DNA of 31,495 bases, from contig CALDZZ010000037.1 in NCBI GenBank assembly GCA_937944075.1, positions 1 through 31,495 on the forward strand, read 5' to 3'. Shown piece after piece: positions 16,908 through 25,300 of the stretch. A program made the translations under genes and the position numbers. The notes beneath the pieces are model-generated. The model did no database searches. It had not been told where the DNA came from and worked only from the letters and a program-made list of their open reading frames with translations. Origin of the DNA: an uncultured Rhizobiaceae group bacterium. Lineage in GTDB: Bacteria; Pseudomonadota; Alphaproteobacteria; Rhizobiales; Rhizobiaceae. Each line of letters begins with the position of its first letter. Position 1 is the stretch's first letter.

Positions 16908-16936
16908 TTCTTCCAACTCTCCTCCCGTTGGAAGAA
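16908..16936 (+). other. 3' hairpin of the DUF1127 mRNA
   Basis: TTCTTCCAAC and GTTGGAAGAA form a perfect 10-bp stem with a 9-base C/T-rich loop, 16 bases after the DUF1127 stop. It is preceded, not followed, by a T-run on the plus strand. It is therefore more likely an mRNA-stabilising structure or regulatory RNA element than a terminator. Confidence 0.4.
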
Positions 16937-16983
16937 GATCAAAGGGTCAGCCCTCCCCCTTACAGCTTGGCCCTTTCCATCAG

Positions 16984-17020
16984 CGCCTGCTACATTTTTG
17001 TAGCGGGCGTTGTTGCTTTT
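16984..17020 (+). terminator. Probable terminator between the DUF1127 gene and trmFO
   Basis: CGCCTGCTACA and TGTAGCGGGCG pair over 11 positions (one G-T wobble) around a TTTT loop and are followed by a T-rich but interrupted run (TTGTTGCTTTT). It lies 93 bases past the DUF1127 stop and 49 bases before the trmFO start. Confidence 0.6.
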
Positions 17021-17068
17021 GCAGACAGGGGATATAAGTAGGAGAGAAATTTCAAGCGAGGAACAAGC

Positions 17069-18502
17069 GTGACAGACAAGATCAACATCATAGGCGGCGG
17101 ACTTGCAGGTTCTGAAGCTGCATGGCAGGCAGCAGAACTGGGCGCAAAAGTAAGACTGTTTGAGATGCGCCCAACCCGCAAGACTGATGCGCATAATACT
17201 GAAGGCCTCGCAGAGCTTGTATGTTCCAACTCCTTTAGATCCGACGACAGCGAAACCAATGCTGTAGGTGTCCTTCATGAAGAAATGCGCCAGGCAGGTT
17301 CTCTAGTCATGACCTGCGGTGACAAGCACAAGGTGCCAGCCGGCTCTGCCCTTGCCGTGGACCGTGATGCCTTTTCAGATGAAGTAACCAGGAAACTGGA
17401 AGCCCATCCCAATATTGAAATTATACGCGAGGAAGTAACTGGTCTTCCACCTGAATCCTGGGGCCAGACCATTATTGCAACGGGCCCTCTTACCTCTCCC
17501 GACCTTGCAAATGAAATCGCCCAGGCAACCGGAGAAGACGAATTATCCTTTTTCGATGCAATTGCGCCAATTGTACACTTTGATTCCATCAATCTTGACA
17601 AGGCCTGGTTCCAATCGCGTTATGACAAGATTGGCCCTGGTGGAAATGGCAAGGACTACATCAATTGTCCTCTGGATGAAGACCAGTATAATGCTTTTAT
17701 TGATGCGCTGATCGAGGGGGACAAAACGGAGTTCAAGGAATGGGAAAACGTTCCCTATTTTGATGGTTGCCTTCCCATCGAGGTTATGGCGGAAAGAGGA
17801 CGTGAAACCTTGCGCCACGGCCCAATGAAACCCATGGGGCTGACCAATTCCCACAAACCAGAAGAAAAACCCTATGCAGTGGTTCAACTGCGGCAGGATA
17901 ATGCCCTTGGTACACTTTACAATATTGTTGGCTTTCAAACCAAACTGAAATACGGGGCGCAGGCAGATATATTCAAGTCCATTCCAGGTTTGGAAAATGC
18001 AGAATTTGCCCGTTTGGGTGGCATACATCGCAATACCTACCTCAATTCACCCAAGGTACTGGATGAAAGACTGCGCCTCAAAAACAAACCCCATATCCGG
18101 TTTGCCGGTCAGATAACCGGCTGTGAAGGTTATGTGGAAAGCGCCTCTATCGGCATTCTGGCAGCCCGCTTTGCCGTTGCAGAACTTGAGGGCAAAACCC
18201 TTGAACTGCCACCGGTATCATCTGCCATGGGTGCATTGCTTCATCACATCACAACAGGCCATGTCGCCTACGATGAAACAGGCGAGAGCAATGAGAAATC
18301 CAAACGCTCTTTCCAGCCCATGAATGTGAACTTTGGCCTTTTGCCACCGGTAGACAAAAGCCTTCTTAAAAAACCGGAAGGTGTAAAGCGCTGGCGTGGC
18401 AAGGACAAGACAATAGCAAAAAAGAAAATCATGAGTGCAAGAGCGCTCAAAGATTTTGCCATGTGGCTTGATACAACAAAATTGATGCAAGCGGCTGAAT
18501 AG
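17069..18502 (+). CDS. trmFO: tRNA uracil-54 C5-methyltransferase, folate/FAD-dependent
   Basis: This 477-residue enzyme makes ribothymidine at position 54 of tRNA, using methylene-tetrahydrofolate and FADH2. It has the FAD motif GGGLAGSEAAW (9-19), the diagnostic FEMRP, ELVCSNSFRSD with catalytic-region Cys52, and Cys234 in YFDGCLPIEVMAERG. These correspond to the cysteine pair known in characterised TrmFO. The C-terminal region has the conserved FQPMNVNFGLLPP. The start is GTG, with GAGG 7 bases upstream. It is a single gene, convergent with the outer-membrane barrel gene, with only 34 bases between their stops. Confidence 0.96.
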   Translation: MTDKINIIGGGLAGSEAAWQAAELGAKVRLFEMRPTRKTDAHNTEGLAELVCSNSFRSDDSETNAVGVLHEEMRQAGSLVMTCGDKHKVPAGSALAVDRDAFSDEVTRKLEAHPNIEIIREEVTGLPPESWGQTIIATGPLTSPDLANEIAQATGEDELSFFDAIAPIVHFDSINLDKAWFQSRYDKIGPGGNGKDYINCPLDEDQYNAFIDALIEGDKTEFKEWENVPYFDGCLPIEVMAERGRETLRHGPMKPMGLTNSHKPEEKPYAVVQLRQDNALGTLYNIVGFQTKLKYGAQADIFKSIPGLENAEFARLGGIHRNTYLNSPKVLDERLRLKNKPHIRFAGQITGCEGYVESASIGILAARFAVAELEGKTLELPPVSSAMGALLHHITTGHVAYDETGESNEKSKRSFQPMNVNFGLLPPVDKSLLKKPEGVKRWRGKDKTIAKKKIMSARALKDFAMWLDTTKLMQAAE

Positions 18503-18536
18503 ATAATTTGGAATTGAGCCAGAACGGGAGCCTACC

Positions 18537-21500
18537 CTAGAACTTGCCTATTACGTTGATGAACACACCCTCATCATCATAGGTAAGATCGGTTAGGTCA
18601 TCCGAGAATTGCCCAAAGTTGTAACCGACACCAAGCTTGAGGTTATCACCAAGGTGGTAATATGCACCGGCTAGTATTCCTGTATTTGTTTGCTCAAGTT
18701 CCGGTAGCCACAAGGCTCTCGCTTCCAGCAACAGATCCCATTTGTCGATGACGTGATAATCTGCTCTTGCAATCGCAAGATGAGCGGATGAATCCTGGAA
18801 GTTGCCTGTTCCCCTCGAAGTCTCTACTTGGCCCGTTCTAAAGCCGTATTTGCCACCAACGGATAGGCGTTCATTCACCTGGTAAACAAAATCTGCTTCC
18901 AGCACATGGCTGCGCTGACGTGGGCCAAGCAATTGGTTTTGTGCGTTGACCTGTTGTGCGCCCGGCAGGTCTTCAAGATAGGTATACCTGAAAAGTGCAT
19001 TCAGGCGATCACTGTCCACCGGACGATAGGCCCAGCCTATTGAGCCCTCAATGTAATCACCATCCAAAATAGTATCCTGATCAGACTCGGACAGAACCGC
19101 ATCAATACTGGCAATAAAGCGCCAGTCATCATTATGCAAATGCCCGTACTGACCACTCAAGAGGTAGGTATTGCGATCCCGAATGGCCGCATTCTGACCT
19201 TCCTCAAATCTGGCTTCGAAACGAAGCGATGCATTTTTAACCTCATCACGCAGGGATACGCCTGTTGATACTGCAATACGATCAAAGTCACCGTTGACTT
19301 CATCAAAGATTTCACCAGCCTCAAAGCCTGCATTCACTGTCCATACCGCATCTGGCGTATACGTCACACCATAGGTATGTGTGAGGGATCTTTGTGTTCC
19401 GGAGAAATCATAATTCTCTTCAAAAAAGGCAGAAACCTTGTCATTGATTTTACGGTTTGCACCATAGACGATTGAACCAAGGTCACGGCCAAATGGATCA
19501 TATCCGTTCAAGTCACCTGCAGTTGTATCAGGATCAATGCGATACCCAACGTAATATTTGTCATCTACATTCGGTGTATAAACAAGTCCGGCAAGACCAC
19601 CAAAGCCCAGCGTTCCGTAAGAGACCTCTGCTTCAGCAGAAAGCCTGTCGGTTATCTGGCGCTCAAAACCGATACCAACACGATCATTGCGTTCTCTTGT
19701 TTTGTCTCGTGATACAGTTGCCTGGCCGAAAATCCACGCCTTGTTTTTCTCATCCAGTGTCCGTGTAAGCCTTGCGCCCACATCTGTTCTTTCCCCAAAG
19801 CCGGTACCGGTTCCGACACGAGAGGCGAAATCAGAATGGGTTATGCCAATGCTTCCCGTATATTCATCGTTGAAACGACGCTCAACCTCGGCAGAAATTT
19901 CACGGCGATTGTCACCATCAGCACGGTTCACTTCATCATATTTTGCACGAAGGGTTGTGTCTTCGTCGAGTTTGATATCTGCAAATACACCCGACAGCCG
20001 CTCATCAACAGTTGTGTAACGTCCTGGCGCATTAAAGCCTGCCTCGCGGCTTTCATAATAACCACCAACAGTGCCTTCCAGCTGCCCATCACTCAATTCG
20101 CCCAAATCAAGTGAAAGCTTTGCTCGATATGCGTCAGCTGTACCATTTGCAGGACCTGCGCCAGAAACAGGATTGAAAATAAACCCGCCATCTGTGGAAG
20201 TAACAACTCCAAAGGTACTACCTTCAGATTGCGCCCATTCGAGTTCGAAATAGCTCTTTGGCGATATGCGCAAGTGAGCATCCAGACCATACAGTCTTTG
20301 GTCTGCAAACCCGGTATCTTCCAGATAGCCGGTTGCACCAATTCTAAGATTATCGGTAATCCAGACCTGCCCGCGTCCACCATAGGTGTAGCCATCAAGG
20401 TCAGTAAGTGTTGGTGTATATTCATATACCGCCACTAGGAAGATTTCCTGATCCCCCGTCACACCTTGGCGAACTGCGCTCGTTGTACCCCCTTGGGATT
20501 GCAGAGGGCGCCTTAACAGTACCACGCCTTGAATGTAATCAATCTGGTAATCTTCATCCGCACGCAAAACAGTACGCTCAACCACTTCACCTGTAACACG
20601 GTCCCTGCGCTCAATCGTAATTTGCTCGGAACCCCGATTGATATCCTGACGCCTCAGGAAATAAGCCGAGCCACCAGTACCACGCAATTCATCGCGTTGC
20701 GGCAGTGTTCCAGGCTCTGCACCAAATGCCTCAAGCTCTGCAACCGGCTGGCCATGACTGGTTACATAATCCGACTCAAGATGAACCTTTGCGCCGTAGA
20801 GACCACGCTCGTAACGGGCAAGCTCTGTGCCATCAATACGGGTTTTGAAGTCACCCCAAAGAACATGGCTTTTGCCTTTTTCCAGACGGACATAAAACTT
20901 GCCTGAAGTAGGTGCATCATCAACGGTTGTGCTGTCATCACCAAACACTGGGTAAAAGTCGTCCGGATCAAGATTGCGCAAAAGACGTCTGGGATCCTTG
21001 CGGTCCAGATTATCGAAAATTTCGTCGAGTTCTTCCTCGGTTGTATCAAAGGCAGCAGTCAAAAGCGTGGAACCCTTGATCTTGCCTTTCACATAAAACG
21101 CAAGGCGGCCGCGTCGGAAGGTGGTATCCGAAAATTCGTTCGGGTGCACATCAACCAGCATTTGGGCATCTTCACCCAAGCGTTTTCCAAGCGTTATGTC
21201 TGCAAGACCAACATAGAACCACTCGCTATCAGGAATGTTGATGTCACGCTCAAACTGAAGCCCGGAATCCTTGCCAAGCCCGGATACCGAAACATCCACC
21301 GCATGATCACCCGGCGGCAATATACGGCTAGTTACAAAACGCTGGCCATTATCAACCGGAATTTCCTGGCCTAAAACCTCAACCGTATAGCCCGGAGGCA
21401 CATGACGGCCATAAACTGTGACTGATCCACCATAAAGCGGTATATTGGAGACACCTGTACGATCATCCGCTTCACCAACTGCAACCGCAGGTTCCTTGCC

Positions 21501-22166
21501 CAGATTTTTGTCAATGTAGAGAGGCTCCTCTTCACTGATGACCAGGTGTAGTGGCAATGTCTCATCAAACCGTCCCTTGTCATCATATACACGCAAGACG
21601 TAGGAAAAATCGCCTCCGTTCAGGCTTGGGTCACTCACATCCGAGAAACTTTTCCACTCGACCTTGCCGGAGTTTTCTCCACGCGTTGGCATGGCAATAA
21701 TTTCTACAGGATGGGCAACCGTTTGCGCATTCGGCTTGTCTATGCTTCGATAGATATGAATTTCCGCACGGTCTATCCAATCGGGATAATTCCACGATCC
21801 CCTGAAAGCAATAACCTCACCAGGCTTGTAGGAATTGCGCAACTCTGGTGTTGCAACATTAAGTCTGCGGGTAACATCCAGTCCGTCAAACTTTATCTGG
21901 ATATCAACAGCCTCCAGATCGCGATCTGTGCGGATAATGGTATCTTCTGGTGTCGGGTTACCCAAAACCGTCTCACCATCAACCGAGATTGATATACCGG
22001 AATTTGTTGGCGCTGGTTTTGTATGCGATATTTTTTGTGGTGCAGCAACAGCTGCATCTTCTGCCTGCAACAAGATATCAAGATCATTGGCATGAGCCAC
22101 AGACAAGGAGGTCAACATCATGAACGGCGCTGCGGCAGCAGAAAGCATCAACTTCCTAAAGCGCAT
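18537..22166 (-). CDS. Large outer-membrane beta-barrel protein associated with DUF11 surface proteins
   Basis: A protein of about 1209 residues. The signal peptide MRFRKLMLSAAAAPF...VAHA supports an ATG at 22166; the open frame itself extends to 22253. Residues ~27-330 look like two or three beta-sandwich (Ig/PEGA-like) domains (IQIKFDGLDVTRRLNV; IPLYGGSVTVYGRHVPPGY). The remainder is a long run of alternating amphipathic strands with aromatic girdles, ending EGVFINVIGKF. The terminal Phe is the usual BAM-recognition signature, so an outer-membrane barrel is likely. An unusual motif, EDYQIDYIQGVVLLRRPL, precedes the main barrel. It is the last gene of the DUF11 cluster, 143 bp after the giant DUF11 gene, and probably its export, anchoring or surface partner. 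No enzymatic motif or plug-domain TonB box was seen. Confidence 0.78.
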   Translation of the reverse strand: MRFRKLMLSAAAAPFMMLTSLSVAHANDLDILLQAEDAAVAAPQKISHTKPAPTNSGISISVDGETVLGNPTPEDTIIRTDRDLEAVDIQIKFDGLDVTRRLNVATPELRNSYKPGEVIAFRGSWNYPDWIDRAEIHIYRSIDKPNAQTVAHPVEIIAMPTRGENSGKVEWKSFSDVSDPSLNGGDFSYVLRVYDDKGRFDETLPLHLVISEEEPLYIDKNLGKEPAVAVGEADDRTGVSNIPLYGGSVTVYGRHVPPGYTVEVLGQEIPVDNGQRFVTSRILPPGDHAVDVSVSGLGKDSGLQFERDINIPDSEWFYVGLADITLGKRLGEDAQMLVDVHPNEFSDTTFRRGRLAFYVKGKIKGSTLLTAAFDTTEEELDEIFDNLDRKDPRRLLRNLDPDDFYPVFGDDSTTVDDAPTSGKFYVRLEKGKSHVLWGDFKTRIDGTELARYERGLYGAKVHLESDYVTSHGQPVAELEAFGAEPGTLPQRDELRGTGGSAYFLRRQDINRGSEQITIERRDRVTGEVVERTVLRADEDYQIDYIQGVVLLRRPLQSQGGTTSAVRQGVTGDQEIFLVAVYEYTPTLTDLDGYTYGGRGQVWITDNLRIGATGYLEDTGFADQRLYGLDAHLRISPKSYFELEWAQSEGSTFGVVTSTDGGFIFNPVSGAGPANGTADAYRAKLSLDLGELSDGQLEGTVGGYYESREAGFNAPGRYTTVDERLSGVFADIKLDEDTTLRAKYDEVNRADGDNRREISAEVERRFNDEYTGSIGITHSDFASRVGTGTGFGERTDVGARLTRTLDEKNKAWIFGQATVSRDKTRERNDRVGIGFERQITDRLSAEAEVSYGTLGFGGLAGLVYTPNVDDKYYVGYRIDPDTTAGDLNGYDPFGRDLGSIVYGANRKINDKVSAFFEENYDFSGTQRSLTHTYGVTYTPDAVWTVNAGFEAGEIFDEVNGDFDRIAVSTGVSLRDEVKNASLRFEARFEEGQNAAIRDRNTYLLSGQYGHLHNDDWRFIASIDAVLSESDQDTILDGDYIEGSIGWAYRPVDSDRLNALFRYTYLEDLPGAQQVNAQNQLLGPRQRSHVLEADFVYQVNERLSVGGKYGFRTGQVETSRGTGNFQDSSAHLAIARADYHVIDKWDLLLEARALWLPELEQTNTGILAGAYYHLGDNLKLGVGYNFGQFSDDLTDLTYDDEGVFINVIGKF

Positions 22167-22256
22167 TTTGCCTGTATCAAAAGAAGTTCCCCTGACACGG
22201 CGGGTTATGAATAATCTGTTACCAAACATGGTTAACAATCTATGACCCACCAATGG

Positions 22257-22271
22257 TTACCCATGGGTTAA
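22257..22271. promoter_or_regulatory. CtrA-like motif upstream of the barrel gene (one mismatch)
   Basis: TTACCCATGGGTTAA is TTAA-N7-TTAA with one mismatch. It lies about 90 bp upstream of the probable start at 22166, within the 143-bp gap after the giant DUF11 gene. The surrounding sequence repeats the CCATGG/TTAACCATG theme several times (22225-22285). The barrel gene may therefore have its own promoter. Confidence 0.38.
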
Positions 22272-22309
22272 CCATGGGTGATTTTTCTATTAAAAACGCT
22301 TACTCGGAA

Positions 22310-25300
22310 CTATTTAACGTCAGTTTCTATATCCAGCTTGTAAGGACGCTTGCGCGACTTCCAGGCTTTGTTGATCAGGGCTTTTACTGACTCTACGCGT
22401 GACCGCTGCAACCGCGATCTTTTGCCCTGTGATTGATAATTCAGATTGAGAACCGAGCGCTCTTCTTCCAGCAGCGGCAAGACCTTGCCGATGTCTACAA
22501 GTGCTGAGCGTTTCAGGCTCTTTGTGGATCCCTTGAATGAGCTGTCATCCAGATCAATATTGATGGTACGCAGTCTTGAAGCTGCGAAATTTATCTTGGC
22601 AAGTTTGCCTTGTGTCACCCGCACAACACGCGGATTTTCACTCGTCACCGTATAGCCGGTAGGCAGGGTTCTGTTATCCAGCTTGAGAATATAGTTTGAG
22701 CCAATACGGTCAGCCGGAATGACATCACAGGCAACATGATAGCGGCCAAATTCATCGGTTGTAATCAACAGGCCGTTGACCGAGACAACACGCACACCAC
22801 CCAAACCAGGCTCACCTTCATCATAGTAACCATCCGCATCCAGGTCATCAAAGACGCGGCCAATAATGTGGCTACACTGGAAGGCGGATTCTATTTCAAG
22901 TCTGATGACAGCAGTTGCCCGGTTTGATACATCCGAACTATCACGCGGATCGCGCGCTACCGTTGTGTTGATAAACTCTTTCCCGGTAATTCCTGCACCC
23001 ACAACCAACGAGAATGAGATCGTAATGCGCTGACCTGGAGCAATGCTCTGATTGGCCCATACCAAATTCCAATCAACTAGCACCGGATCGATCTGCGTTC
23101 CATTCACCAGTGCCGAACCTTCAACATAGGAGAAGCCGTGTGGCATGAGGTCAACAAGATCAACACCGTTGACAGGTGAGTTTGAAGTATTCTCAAACGT
23201 AATCGTATAAGGAACCACGCCGCCGATGGGAGCTGCATCCACAGGTGTCGTCTTCGTTGCAACAATGCCGTCAGGTATGCCGCGCAGGATATCGACACTA
23301 ATGCTGGTTGTTGTCTCGGGGATTGGCGCGCCTGTGCGTCCATCTGAACCGCCTGCAGTTACCGTATTGGTATAGCCGCCATGCGGTGCATCGATGTTCA
23401 CACGCAAGAGAATTGAAACTCTTTCATTTGGCTCAAGCGTGCCACCAGTTGTCAGCAAGTCAATTGCATTTACCCCGTTAAAGCCATTTTGGACAGTAGC
23501 GCCAAATCCTGTTGGAGCCTGTTCTATGGAAACGTTGGAAACCGTAAAGTTACCGGCACCAAATGCATTCGCAAGATTGTCTTGCAGGGTCACATTATCA
23601 ATGCGCTGTGTACCGGTATTCTCGGCAGCAAGTCGGTATGTGATGTCTGATGTACCATCCGCCTGTAGGGAAGGTCCGCTTGCAATACCCTTTTCAGCAG
23701 TGATTTCCGCAACACCGCAAAGACCCAGAGGGATATTGTTATTGAAGACAGACGGATCGCCTGCATTGATCACAAACTCGGTATAAAACGGATTGGCTGC
23801 AACGCTGAAATCGTTCAACACGCCTGTATTACGAACTTCACCACTACCCAGAATACCCGGGTTGGCAGGAAGTAGAGAGGTTACATCAAGAGTGCCGGAT
23901 GAAAGATGATCGGTGCTTGCAACTGAATCAGGTGGCAGTGTTACAACAAGGCGGTAGGTTCCAGGTGCTGTTACATAGAACTGGTATGATCCATCACTAC
24001 CATCACGGATGATATTGATGTCATTGCTGCTGCCGACACCTATTTGCGACCCGCCAGTAAAGACATTGACCACGGCAATGCGACCACCTGTTACAATGGT
24101 ACCGTCTGCTTCACAATAGAAGTAGCCAGTAGGGTCATAATCTGCCTGGTCGGAAACGCCATCATTATCACGGTCACCATTGGGCGACTCATTAGCATCA
24201 GGCGCGCCGTCACCATCCAGATCAGCACTATTGAACAAGGTTGGATCTATATCACTGGTTGGATCATCCGGGTTGTCAGATGGCGTTGTACCTGGAATTT
24301 GTGTTGTAGTTGCTATGGCAACATTTCGGGTAACAAGCGATTGCGCACGTCGGTCAATCCGCACCTGAATGCGAACCTGCCCGACAGCCCCGGCAGCCAG
24401 TTGAACATCGCCATTGAATAGCTGGTTATTTCCAATACCATCATAGGCAGCATTGATTGTGCCGCTTCCGGTAAAGCCCGAAAACACTGTTACAGAACCC
24501 TGCCCGACAATTTGTGCTGGCGCGGATACTGCACTGGCCAAGTCATCTTCCAGGGTCAAATTGGTAAGAGGTACAGATCCGGTATTTGACAGTTCAAGAA
24601 GATACTCGACCTCAACCACATTCGGAAGAACTTCAACCGCAGAGGCAACCGTCTTGTTCACATCAAGTGAGATGTTTGTATCAGTTGGGGTAGATGTTGA
24701 ATTATTGTTTTCAGAATTGTCTTCAACAACTGGTGTAACACCATCAGATGCCGTTGCAGACGATGTAGCGGTATTATCAACTGAACCGTTGGTCACATCA
24801 CTAACCTGAACGGTGTAGACAGCCACACAGTCAAGAGACTGACCAACATTCAAAAGATCAATGTCTCCATCATTGTCACCATCGTTGGAGCAAAGGATCG
24901 TTGTTAGTCCAGGGAGTTCGTCATTAACAGACAGATTTGTGAGAGGACGCGGTCCCGTGTTTGTAAATCTGAAGGTATAATTGATGTCCTCACCAGGATC
25001 CCCAAGACCATCACTGTCACCATCGTTGAGGGTTGCAATTTTTACCATGGTGAAAGAGTCATTGGGCGGCGCAAGCACCTGGATGTCATTGTCACTTTCA
25101 GGCCCGGTTTGATCCGTCGTAACCGTGGCAGTATTCACCAGATTGTTACCATCGGAGATATTAGCCGCGCTCAGTGTATGGATAACCCTGTAAGACCAGG
25201 TTTCAGCCGGGTTCAGAATACCGTCATTATTAGTGTCACCACTAACCAGTGTCGGTGTCAGAGCGACCGTACTGCCGTTTTGCGTCAAGCTATCACCAAC

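Noticed and set aside
16733..17278. 181-codon minus-strand open frame covering the DUF1127 gene and the trmFO start
   Set aside because: It spans two hairpins and the start of trmFO, shows no family pattern, and conflicts with two well-supported plus-strand genes.
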